Source: Campylobacteraceae bacterium
GTDB taxonomy: Bacteria; Campylobacterota; Campylobacteria; Campylobacterales; Sulfurovaceae
DNA length: 6,246 nucleotides
Assembly: GCA_027023145.1 (NCBI GenBank)
Contig: JALVWV010000306.1
Coordinates: 1 to 6,246 of the forward strand
Direction of reading: 5' to 3'
Shown here: positions 1 through 6,235 of the stretch, piece by piece
Layout of the letters: the number at the start of each line of letters is the position of its first letter
How positions within the stretch are numbered: position 1 is the first letter of the stretch
Made by a program: the position numbers and the translations under genes
Notes under the pieces: model-generated
Database searches by the model: none
What the model saw: the letters and a program-made list of their open reading frames with translations, nothing else
Told to the model about the DNA's origin: nothing

Positions 1-998
<998 letters not shown>

Positions 999-1002
<4 letters not shown>

Positions 1003-1196
1003 CAAGAAAAACCAAGGATACAACCCCAATGGATGATGCAACTGACTATCTCAACAGCTCCCGGCGTAATCGAGAACTTCTCGAAGCAGCTATTTTGGAG
1101 GTCAAACGTGGGAAAGGTATCCATATGACACTGGAAGAGTTGGGCATTCCCCCTCAAAAGATACGCGCACAATACACTCTCAAGGAAACCCTGTGA
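999..1196 (+). CDS. Small hypothetical protein (65 aa), coupled to pyrC and the carbonic anhydrase gene
   Basis: I do not recognise this protein with confidence. The ATG at 999 overlaps the pyrC stop as ATGA, and its TGA (1194-1196) overlaps the GTG of the next gene as GTGA; this favours ATG 999 over the in-frame GTG at 984. The product is hydrophilic with no signal peptide or membrane segment. After a charged N-terminus comes a likely helix (about residues 17-38, RRNRELLEAAILEVKRGKG) and then MTLEELGIP. That helix plus 'GKGIxMTLEEL' pattern loosely recalls the C-terminal tail of Phd/YefM-type antitoxins, but no toxin gene is adjacent and the DNA-binding half is missing, so I assign no function. 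The tight overlaps on both sides argue that it is a real translated gene. Confidence 0.75.
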
Positions 1197-1837
1197 ACAA
1201 AATCACCGAATTTCAAAAAGGTCACGAAGAGTTTCGCTCCGTCCATTTCAAACAAAACGAAGAGCGTTTCAAAAAACTGATCGCCGAAGGACAAAGCCCC
1301 CAAGCCCTCTTCATCGGCTGCAGCGATTCACGGGTGGTGCCTACGATGATCACTGGTACGGGAGCCGGTGATCTGTTTATCACACGTAACATCGGAAACT
1401 TCGTCCCCCCCTACAAACCCGACAGTGACTTCCACGCCACTGCCTCAGCCATCGAGTATGCCGTCAGTGAACTGGGCGTGAGCGATATCATCGTCAGCGG
1501 CCACTCTGACTGCGGTGCCATCAAAGCACTCTACAAAGACCACATCGTTACCGAGGAAAATGTCCACACCGTCAAGTGGCTCGAACTCGGTGCCGAGGCC
1601 AAACGGGTCGCCCTCCAGATCCTCCCAAACGCCCCCAAAAAAGAACTCCTCGAATACACGGAAAAACTCTCCGTGGTCTTCCAGCTTGAAAATCTCCTCA
1701 CCTATCCCGCTGTCAAGCGCGGTGTAGAGGAGGGGCGGATCTTCCTGCACGGGTGGCACTACTCCATTGCGGAGGGCACCATTGAGTACTACGATGATGA
1801 AAACGCCGAATTTCGACCACTGGGAGACAAGGTATGA
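1193..1837 (+). CDS. can: Beta-class carbonic anhydrase
   Basis: Zinc enzyme (214 aa, normal family length) that interconverts CO2 and bicarbonate in the cytoplasm, supplying bicarbonate for carboxylations and carbamoyl-phosphate synthesis. The beta-class signature is clear: C43-S-D45-S-R47 (zinc ligand plus the Asp/Arg dyad), RNIGN at 65-69, and SGHSDCGA with zinc ligands H104 and C107. The C-terminal part (LLTYPAVKRGVEEGRIFLHGWHYSI in shape) matches the epsilon-type enzyme of Campylobacter and Helicobacter. The start is GTG 1193, which overlaps the upstream stop and has AAGGA at 1182-1186, six bases away. Its TGA overlaps a downstream ATG (1834). No signal peptide is seen, so it should be cytosolic. 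Its place after pyrC fits bicarbonate supply to pyrimidine synthesis, but that is inference. Confidence 0.95.
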   Translation: MNKITEFQKGHEEFRSVHFKQNEERFKKLIAEGQSPQALFIGCSDSRVVPTMITGTGAGDLFITRNIGNFVPPYKPDSDFHATASAIEYAVSELGVSDIIVSGHSDCGAIKALYKDHIVTEENVHTVKWLELGAEAKRVALQILPNAPKKELLEYTEKLSVVFQLENLLTYPAVKRGVEEGRIFLHGWHYSIAEGTIEYYDDENAEFRPLGDKV

Positions 1838-1862
1838 TCTCCAAAGCAAAAACCAAAGGGGC

Positions 1863-1878
1863 TGGGACTTCAGTCCCA
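1863..1878. repeat. Short palindrome (GGGACTTCAGTCCC core) ahead of cysK
   Basis: TGGGACTTCAGTCCCA is an inverted repeat of seven base pairs around a TC centre. It lies between the carbonic anhydrase stop and the preferred cysK start. Its core is the same as in the inverted repeat at 3725-3771 (GGGACTTTAGTCCC), and in both places a GCTC-type flank followed by AAGGAAAA comes just downstream. It looks like a dispersed REP-like element. As RNA it would form a hairpin 7 nt before the cysK Shine-Dalgarno and could influence translation. Confidence 0.65.
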
Positions 1879-1896
1879 CAAGCTCAAGGAAAAGCC

Positions 1897-2820
1897 ATGA
1901 TCGCCCAAAACGCCACCGAAATGATCGGCCGTACCCCTATCGTCACCATCACCCATCTGGAAGGGACAACCGGCATCACCCTGCTGGCCAAGGCTGAATA
2001 CCTCAACCCCACCAGCTCCGTCAAAGATCGCATCGCTGTCAACATGATAGAGCAAGCGATCGCACGGGGAGAGATCACCGACCAGACAACGCTGATCGAG
2101 CCCACCAGCGGCAACACCGGGATCGGGCTGGCTGCGGTATGTGCGGCTCAAGGAATCAATCTGATCCTCACGATGCCCGAGTCGATGAGCCTCGAACGCC
2201 GCAAGCTTCTCGAGCATCTCGGTGCCACGATCGTCCTCACTCCGGCTGCCGAGGGAATGGGTGGAAGCATCCGGGAAGCAGAACGTTTGGCGGAAGAGCT
2301 TGAGCATGGGCTGATCCTCGGGCAATTTACCAACCCAGACAATCCAGCTGCCCACGATAAAACCACCGCTCCCGAAATTCTTGAAGCAACTGGCGGGAAG
2401 ATCGACGCCTTCGTCGCTGCTGTGGGTACCGGAGGATCGTTCACTGGCATCAGCCGCACCCTCAAGCGCTCCATCCCTCAGCTCAAGGCTATCGCGGTCG
2501 AACCTGCCACTTCCTCTGTCCTCAGTGGAGGTCATCCCGGTGCCCACGGTATCCAAGGCATCGGTGCCGGATTTATCCCTGAAATCCTTGAAACCGACTT
2601 GATCGATGAGATCCTTACCGTCACCGATGAGCAAGCGATCGCCTATGCCCGGGAAGCTGCTCGGAAGGCCGGTCTGCTCATTGGTATCTCCGCCGGAGCC
2701 AACCTCGCCGCCCTTCACAAGATTGCCCTTCGCCCGGAATATCATGGCAAAACCATTCTCACCCTTCTCCCCGACGGGGCGGAGCGGTACATGAGTACAT
2801 CACTGTTTAAAAGTCATTAA
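1897..2820 (+). CDS. cysK: Cysteine synthase (O-acetylserine sulfhydrylase)
   Basis: PLP enzyme of fold type II making cysteine from O-acetylserine and sulfide in the cytosol. From ATG 1897 the protein has 307 aa, the usual length. Motifs: MIGRTPIV at 9-16; the PLP lysine K43 in SSVKDR; the substrate loop TSGNTG at 70-75; MPESMSLERR at 93-102; the phosphate-binding VGTGGSFTG at 176-184; GISAGAN at 263-269; and a C-terminal PDGAERYMST. Start choice: ATG 1897 has AAGGA at 1886-1890 with six-base spacing and begins like relatives. An in-frame ATG at 1834 overlaps the carbonic anhydrase stop (ATGA) and would add 21 residues, half of them encoded by the palindrome at 1863-1878; I consider this less likely, though re-initiation there is possible. 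Last gene of the pyrC operon. CysK and CysM cannot be separated with certainty by eye. Confidence 0.94.
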   Translation: MIAQNATEMIGRTPIVTITHLEGTTGITLLAKAEYLNPTSSVKDRIAVNMIEQAIARGEITDQTTLIEPTSGNTGIGLAAVCAAQGINLILTMPESMSLERRKLLEHLGATIVLTPAAEGMGGSIREAERLAEELEHGLILGQFTNPDNPAAHDKTTAPEILEATGGKIDAFVAAVGTGGSFTGISRTLKRSIPQLKAIAVEPATSSVLSGGHPGAHGIQGIGAGFIPEILETDLIDEILTVTDEQAIAYAREAARKAGLLIGISAGANLAALHKIALRPEYHGKTILTLLPDGAERYMSTSLFKSH

Positions 2821-2822
2821 TA

Positions 2823-2845
2823 AAAAACTGATACGATAAGTTTTT
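2823..2845 (+). terminator. Possible weak terminator after cysK
   Basis: AAAAACT (2823-2829) pairs with AGTTTTT (2839-2845) around a nine-base loop, starting two bases after the cysK stop. The stem is AT-rich and its T-run is part of the stem, so it would be weak. It also overlaps the proposed promoter of the next gene. Confidence 0.3.
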
Positions 2846-2850
2846 AGAAT
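2845..2850 (+). promoter_or_regulatory. Possible -10 box for the thioredoxin pair
   Basis: TAGAAT at 2845-2850 follows an A/T-rich stretch and lies 27 bases before ATG 2878. No good -35 is seen, which is common in Campylobacterota promoters. AAAGGA at 2866-2871 is a good ribosome binding site, six bases before the ATG. Confidence 0.4.
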
Positions 2851-2877
2851 AATACCCCAATCGACAAAGGAAAAATC

Positions 2878-3285
2878 ATGCTACGAAAACTCACTATGGG
2901 ATTGGCATTGCTGACCTCACTGGTTATGGCAGATGCCACCATCACCTTCACCCCTTACAAAACGGCTGCCCAGTCCATCGGCAAAGGCAAACCGGTCATG
3001 CTCGAAGTGGGCGCCGAAAGCTGCGTCAATTGCAAAAAGATGAATGCCATCCTTGCCCCCATCATGGCTCGACACCCCAACTACAAAATCTTTGACATCA
3101 TCCTCAAAGCACCCGCCGTCAATATCCTGAGCTCACGCCCGCAGGTTTCCATCGAAGAGAAGCTGAAGATCCATGCGATTCCTACGCAGATCTTCTACGA
3201 TGCTTCCGGGAAGGAAGTGTATCGGCACACCGGTATTTTGACGGCGGATCAGCTCAAAACTGTTTTCAACAAACTCAAATTTTAG
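2878..3285 (+). CDS. Periplasmic thioredoxin-fold protein, copy 1
   Basis: Small (135 aa) exported thioredoxin-like protein, probably a thiol-disulfide oxidoreductase in the periplasm. The N-terminus MLRKLTMGLALLTSLVMA is a Sec signal peptide with likely cleavage after VMA (18) or ADA (20). The thioredoxin fold is shown by GKPVMLEVG (strand), the redox motif C49-V-N-C52, and the cis-proline P102 in AIPTQIFYD, followed by GKEVYRHTG and a final helix. The segment between strands (about 73-98, with SSRP) is unlike classic thioredoxin and is shared in part with the next gene. Start: AAAGGA six bases upstream, and the signal peptide begins at this ATG. It sits 8 nt before a paralogue that is about half identical by eye. 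No partner such as DsbD is in the window, so substrate and redox direction are unknown. Confidence 0.88.
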   Translation: MLRKLTMGLALLTSLVMADATITFTPYKTAAQSIGKGKPVMLEVGAESCVNCKKMNAILAPIMARHPNYKIFDIILKAPAVNILSSRPQVSIEEKLKIHAIPTQIFYDASGKEVYRHTGILTADQLKTVFNKLKF

Positions 3286-3293
3286 GACTAATC

Positions 3294-3704
3294 ATGTCTA
3301 AAAAACTCTTACTGATTGCACTTTTCTTCTCTTCGTTCGCTTTTGCCGAGATCACTTTTGTCCCCTACGCAAAAGTTGTTTCATATATTGGCAAAGGGAA
3401 ACCCGTCATGCTCGAAGTCGGTACCAAAGATTGTGCCGGATGCAAAGCAATGCATGCTATCCTCGCCCCCTATGTCAGAAAACATCCCTCCTACCGGATC
3501 TTTTATGTCAATGTTAATGAGAAGCTTGGCAAAAGAGCCATCCTCGATACGCGCCCGCGCAAAACAGTCGGAGACAAACTGGTCATCGGAGGCTACCCGG
3601 TTCAGGTTTTTTATGACAAAAGCGGCCGAGAAGTGTATCGTCATTCCGGTGTGTTGACAGAGGCACAACTCGATTCGATCTGTAAAAAACTCGGGTTTAA
3701 ATAA
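3294..3704 (+). CDS. Periplasmic thioredoxin-fold protein, copy 2
   Basis: Tandem paralogue of the preceding gene (136 aa). Signal peptide MSKKLLLIALFFSSFAFA with cleavage predicted after AFA (18). The redox motif is C47-A-G-C50 in KDCAGCKAM, and the cis-proline is P102 in GGYPVQVFYD. IGKGKPVMLEVG, AILAP, EVYRH and SG are shared with copy 1. An additional Cys at 130, absent from copy 1, lies in the last helix. The ATG follows an AGGA (3284-3287) embedded in the stop of copy 1, so the two are surely co-transcribed. The different residues between the cysteines (VN versus AG) suggest different redox potentials or partners; that is inference. It may arise from a lineage-specific duplication. An alternative role in cytochrome c or sulfur-oxidation maturation (SoxW/CcmG-like) cannot be excluded. 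Confidence 0.88.
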   Translation: MSKKLLLIALFFSSFAFAEITFVPYAKVVSYIGKGKPVMLEVGTKDCAGCKAMHAILAPYVRKHPSYRIFYVNVNEKLGKRAILDTRPRKTVGDKLVIGGYPVQVFYDKSGREVYRHSGVLTEAQLDSICKKLGFK

Positions 3705-3724
3705 AGGCTCTTCTCGGTTCATTC

Positions 3725-3771
3725 GGAGCAGGGACTTTAGTCCCGTTTTATGAAACTAAAGTCCCTGCTCC
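3725..3771. repeat. 17-bp perfect inverted repeat with REP-like core
   Basis: The left arm 3725-3741 (GGAGCAGGGACTTTAGT) is the exact reverse complement of the right arm 3755-3771, with a 13-nt loop containing TTTT. The left arm can alternatively fold alone (GGGAC-TTTA-GTCCC, 3731-3744) and is then followed by GTTTTA, so it might weakly terminate the thioredoxin transcript. There is no proper T-run after the full hairpin. Its core matches the palindrome at 1863-1878. It stands where the 5' end of the following aminotransferase remnant should be, as a small inserted element (REP/MITE-like) would. Confidence 0.8.
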
Positions 3772-3785
3772 AAGGAAAAAATTGA

Positions 3786-4371
3786 AGCATCCTCAAAAAC
3801 CTCTCATGGCACAGCGCCCGTCTCAACCATACCCAAAGGGAACTGTTCGGAATAACCGACTCACTCGATCTGGAGCCATATCTCCAGCAACAGGCAGCTT
3901 CTCTACTCCCTCAATCCCCCCTCACCAAACTCCGTCTTATATATTAATGATGGGGCAATCGTCTCGATCGACGTTGTTCCCTACACTCCCAAAAATATCC
4001 TGAGCATCTCCCTCATCGAAGCAGACATCGACTACCCCTACAAATACGCAGACCGGACAGCACTGGATCATCTCACTGCCCTTGCAGATAATGAGATACT
4101 CATCACCACCGACGGCTATCTCCGCGACACTCCCATCACCAACATCGCCCTTCGCCGCCACGGTATTTGGTACACCCCCGCCACCCCGCTGCTGCCAGGC
4201 ACCACCCGATCCCGCCTGCATGTTGAAGGGTTCCTGGTCCCTAAAGATATTCATCAAGACACTCTCCTCGGCTATGATCGCCTTGCCCTCATGAACGCCA
4301 TGACAGGCTTCGTCGAACTCCCCATGTCGGTATTCACCAACACAAAATTGAGCACAATTTCTAATTTCTAA
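3786..4371 (+). pseudogene. Broken class IV aminotransferase (aminodeoxychorismate-lyase-like)
   Basis: No single frame covers this stretch, but two frames together read as a PLP class IV enzyme of the kind that includes 4-amino-4-deoxychorismate lyase (PabC, folate synthesis). Frame one, from 3786, gives ILKNLSWHSARLNHTQ (Arg at 3819-3821 in the HxxRL position that binds PLP phosphate in the family), then ELFGITDSLDLEPYL and KLRLIY, and ends at TAA 3945. Frame two, from 3946, gives NDGAIVSIDVVPYTP, the putative catalytic lysine in YKYADR (codon 4042-4044), TTDGYLRDTPITNIAL, TPLLPGTTRSRL and ALMNAMTGFVELP, stopping at TAA 4369. Removing one T at 3945 joins them as LIYNDG. The start (the FETI-type N-terminus) is absent and an in-frame TGA lies at 3783; the inverted repeat at 3725-3771 occupies that place. 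The internal shift could be a sequencing error, but the missing start is harder to explain that way. Confidence 0.8.
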
Positions 4372-4389
4372 TTTCTAATTTCTAATTCT
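4356..4389 (+). repeat. Heptanucleotide tandem repeat (AATTTCT x4 plus partial)
   Basis: Four perfect copies of AATTTCT (4356-4383) followed by AATTCT. The stop codon of the aminotransferase remnant (TAA 4369-4371) lies in the second copy, so the array formed or was inserted across the gene's 3' end. Just before it, AAATTG (4345-4350) and CAATTT (4355-4360) can pair around AGCA. Same unit length and copy number as the array in pyrC, but a different unit sequence. Confidence 0.9.
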
Positions 4390-4394
4390 TACGC

Positions 4395-4400
4395 TAAACT
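4395..4400 (+). promoter_or_regulatory. Possible -10 box for the SspB-like gene
   Basis: TAAACT at 4395-4400, just after the AT-rich heptamer array and 27 bases before ATG 4428. No -35 is recognisable. AAGGA at 4417-4421 gives a ribosome binding site six bases before the ATG. The preceding gene is broken, so a promoter is needed somewhere near here, but this box is only a guess. Confidence 0.3.
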
Positions 4401-4427
4401 ACACCCATCAAAACCCAAGGACATTTC

Positions 4428-4880
4428 ATGCCCCTCAGCCTCCTCCAGACCGACACCTTCCGCTCCCTCATGCGCGATCATCTCTTCAATACCATAGCAT
4501 ACCTTCTCGAATCAGGGCAAGAGTTTGCCGTCGCGGCAGAAGTGGAATATCTCGAGAGCGATCCCGAGCTCCCCCGGCACATCACCCGGGGATTTGGAGA
4601 AGTGGCATTATTTGTCCTACAAGGATACACATTTGAGACGGCTACCCTCGATGAGGAGCATCTCTATTTCGAAGCCGGTTTCGGGGAAGAAAACATTGGC
4701 GCCCATGTGATCCTGCCGCTCCTCTCCATCAAACAGATCTTCATCGGGGAATACCCTGTCGCCATCAATATCGTCTCTCCCTCCCCTTACGCCGAAAGCC
4801 CCGTCGCTGCCAATCGTTCCATGGAAGCCCTCCTCAGCAACCCTGAAAATCAAAAACTCCTCAAAGAAAGCAAAAAGTAA
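4428..4880 (+). CDS. Uncharacterised 150-aa protein, possibly SspB-like ClpXP adaptor
   Basis: Cytosolic, acidic, with no signal peptide or membrane segment. AAGGA at 4417-4421 supports this ATG. Order of elements: an N-terminal helix (about 7-30, TFRSLMRDHLFNTIAYLLES), a strand FAVAAEVEYLES (33-44), a loop with PELPRHI, a strand VALFVLQGYTF (59-69), LDEEHLYFEAGFG (74-86), a strand HVILPLLSIKQI (93-104), then a Ser/Pro-rich and Lys-rich tail. This order resembles alpha-proteobacterial SspB, where a helix, a 'HFYITF'-type strand, 'IVLQHQFW', 'LSFGG' and 'IPFAAI' occur in the same sequence. SspB delivers ssrA-tagged and other substrates to ClpXP through a flexible tail. The match is remembered, not computed, and sequence identity is low; otherwise this is a protein of unknown function. 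It lies between a decayed gene and the porin unit, so context gives no help. Confidence 0.8.
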   Translation: MPLSLLQTDTFRSLMRDHLFNTIAYLLESGQEFAVAAEVEYLESDPELPRHITRGFGEVALFVLQGYTFETATLDEEHLYFEAGFGEENIGAHVILPLLSIKQIFIGEYPVAINIVSPSPYAESPVAANRSMEALLSNPENQKLLKESKK

Positions 4881-4889
4881 TTCTCTTGA

Positions 4890-4908
4890 AAGTCCATTTT
4901 TTGGACTT
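4890..4908 (+). terminator. Hairpin after the SspB-like gene, poor terminator
   Basis: AAGTCCA (4890-4896) pairs with TGGACTT (4902-4908) around a TTTTT loop, ten bases after the stop. On the + strand it is followed by CTCTAAAAAAA rather than a T-run, so it is not a classical intrinsic terminator; it may protect the mRNA 3' end or act with Rho. Confidence 0.45.
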
Positions 4909-4918
4909 CTCTAAAAAA

Positions 4919-4951
4919 ATCGTTAATTTATCGTTAATTTATCGTTAATTT
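4919..4951 (+). repeat. Three 11-bp direct repeats (ATCGTTAATTT) upstream of the porin promoter
   Basis: Three perfect contiguous copies of ATCGTTAATTT, ending two bases before the -35 box at 4954, and preceded by a run of seven A (4913-4919, the last A shared). The 11-bp period places each copy on nearly the same face of the helix. They cover roughly -71 to -39 of the predicted transcript, where UP elements or activator sites act. Confidence 0.9.
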
Positions 4952-4953
4952 CC

Positions 4954-4983
4954 TTGACATTCTTAAGGAGTGTGTGTTATAAT
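4954..4983 (+). promoter_or_regulatory. Strong sigma70-type promoter of the porin gene
   Basis: Consensus -35 TTGACA (4954-4959), an 18-bp spacer, and consensus -10 TATAAT (4978-4983) preceded by TGT, making an extended -10. Transcription should begin near 4990, leaving a leader of about 24 nt. The ribosome binding site AAGGAG (5002-5007) is six bases before ATG 5014. Confidence 0.9.
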
Positions 4984-5013
4984 TCCACCGTAAACAAAAA
5001 CAAGGAGTTTAAA

Positions 5014-6126
5014 ATGAAAAAAGGTTTGTTGCTCTCAATCGTAGCTTCGACTGTTCTTTTCGCAGGTGGGGATATTGCCCCTGTTCAACCTGTAGCGGAA
5101 GCCCCTGCTGCAGCGTGTAATGATTTCTACGGTCAAGTAGGTGCTTTTGTCGTTTATAACACAACTACAGTTGCTGGTAAAGACGACATGGCAAAATATG
5201 GCGTTGGTGCCGTACTCGGTGTTAACAAAGAGATCTTCTCTGGTTTGACTGCTTCTGCAGAGCTTCAGGGTACTATCTCTCAGACATATGACATCACCAC
5301 CAGCACAAGAGGTGCTACTGTTAACCGTGCCAACTTGACTCAGCTCAACCTCGGTTACAGCTTCTGCAACACCGCTATCAAAGTAGGTCGCTTCTCTGTG
5401 GCAATGGGACTCTCCCCTCTCGTCTTTACAGATACTTTCTACGATGGTATGAAAAACGTTACTTTCGACGGTGTCATGGTTGCCAACACAGATATCCCTG
5501 ATACTGTCGTTTACGGTGCCTATATCTACCGCGCTGCTGTTCATGGCACTTCTACTACTCTTGCCAACCCTATGGGTAGTGTAGATGGCGCTGCTGTTGT
5601 CGGCTTCCAGAACAAGTCGTTTGCAGACACTACTATCACCGGTGTTGGTTACTACGCTGTCACATCTGGTGACTATGCCGTTGCCGGTACTATCGACAAG
5701 AAATGGTGTGACACTGACATCAGCGTCGGTGGTGCTTATGAAGACGTTGCCGGTGCCACTGCCTACCTCGCAGGTGGATACATTACTCAGCACTTCTCTG
5801 CGTTTGATTTGACAGTAGCTGGTACTTACCAAAGTGCTGCTGCAACTTATCTTAACGACGGCGAAGCTATGGGCAAGTACACTTGGAAAACTTGGCAAGC
5901 AAACACAAACTCTTGGGCTGTTGGTGCTGCAATCAGTACTGACTGGTGTGGCTACAAACTCGGTGCTGCAGCAAAATATCGCGAAGACGAGTCTTACGAG
6001 ATTGATGCCAGCATTGGCAAAACCTTCTCTGGTATTGCGTTCGCTACAGACGTGCGTTACCGCTACAATGGTGTAACTACTAAAACTGCTACACGTGTAC
6101 GTGCCAGAGCTGTCTACAAGTTCTAA
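5014..6126 (+). CDS. Outer-membrane porin (major OMP type of Campylobacterota)
   Basis: A 370-aa beta-barrel protein of the outer membrane, probably a general diffusion porin. MKKGLLLSIVASTVLFA is a Sec signal peptide (cleavage likely after residue 17); the mature protein begins GGDIAPVQPV, a linker seen in Sulfurovum/Sulfurimonas-type porins. The body is rich in Gly, Ala, Thr and Tyr with alternating hydrophobic strands (e.g. KVGRFSVAMGLSPL, VVYGAYIYRAAVHG, AVGAAISTDWCGYKLGAAA), and ends in RARAVYKF, a typical terminal-Phe signal for the Bam complex. Four cysteines (35, 118, 232, 312) are unusual for a porin and could pair. ATG 5014 is chosen because of AAGGAG and the signal peptide; a longer in-frame TTG (4954) is the promoter -35 box itself. 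Codons favour GCT, GGT and GTT, unlike the C-ending codons of upstream genes, as expected for very high expression. Confidence 0.93.
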   Translation: MKKGLLLSIVASTVLFAGGDIAPVQPVAEAPAAACNDFYGQVGAFVVYNTTTVAGKDDMAKYGVGAVLGVNKEIFSGLTASAELQGTISQTYDITTSTRGATVNRANLTQLNLGYSFCNTAIKVGRFSVAMGLSPLVFTDTFYDGMKNVTFDGVMVANTDIPDTVVYGAYIYRAAVHGTSTTLANPMGSVDGAAVVGFQNKSFADTTITGVGYYAVTSGDYAVAGTIDKKWCDTDISVGGAYEDVAGATAYLAGGYITQHFSAFDLTVAGTYQSAAATYLNDGEAMGKYTWKTWQANTNSWAVGAAISTDWCGYKLGAAAKYREDESYEIDASIGKTFSGIAFATDVRYRYNGVTTKTATRVRARAVYKF

Positions 6127-6143
6127 GAACTGCTTGACACTCC

Positions 6144-6172
6144 GAACTTAGACCCAACCCGGGTCTGAGTTC
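6144..6172 (+). terminator. Intrinsic terminator of the porin gene
   Basis: A 12-bp stem (6144-6155 with 6161-6172, including one T-G wobble) closes a five-base AACCC loop, 17 bases after the stop codon. The tail (6173-6202) is a pyrimidine tract, ACCCCTTCTCTTTTC onwards, ending in CCATTTTTT, rather than an immediate pure T-run. The very stable stem makes termination likely. Confidence 0.8.
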
Positions 6173-6207
6173 ACCCCTTCTCTTTTCTTTCCTCCATTTT
6201 TTCGTAT

Positions 6208-6235
6208 TAAGTGCTAAGTGTTATGTTTTACGTGA
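6208..6235 (+). repeat. Degenerate heptamer array
   Basis: Four consecutive seven-base units TAAGTGC, TAAGTGT, TATGTTT and TACGTGA share the pattern TAnGT. They follow the porin terminator at the right end of the window. The first two are 6/7 identical and the others are diverged, so this may be a decayed relative of the period-7 arrays at 161 and 4356, or chance. Confidence 0.45.

Noticed and set aside
1870..2745. 291-codon open frame on the - strand opposite cysK
   Set aside because: Antisense to a clear cysteine synthase. The translation is Gly/Asp/Arg-rich without recognisable motifs, as expected from C-ending codons in the sense strand.
3782..4003. 73-codon ORF starting TTG after AAGGAAAA
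   Set aside because: The ribosome-binding-like AAGGA belongs to the flank of the inverted repeat. The product is Pro/Ser-rich nonsense, whereas two other frames together encode an aminotransferase.
3937..4257. 106-codon - strand ORF opposite the aminotransferase remnant
   Set aside because: Lacks any motif, and lies opposite clear, though frameshifted, sense coding.
4356..4389. Short direct repeats as a CRISPR array
   Set aside because: The units are contiguous 7-mers without spacers, and no cas genes are present.
4890..4908. Hairpin as a strong bidirectional terminator
   Set aside because: The T-run lies in the loop, and a run of A rather than T follows on the + strand; the resemblance of its GGACTT to the GGGACTT core is too short to count as a third element.
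4954..5013. N-terminal extension of the porin from TTG 4954
   Set aside because: This TTG is the -35 TTGACA box, the region is the promoter and leader, and ATG 5014 has AAGGAG and starts a proper signal peptide.
5035..5898. 287-codon open frame on the - strand opposite the porin
   Set aside because: It is exactly antisense to a protein with a signal peptide, strong promoter and terminal Phe. The product is a low-complexity Ser/Val/Thr/Cys string with no domain; it is explained by the porin's codon bias.
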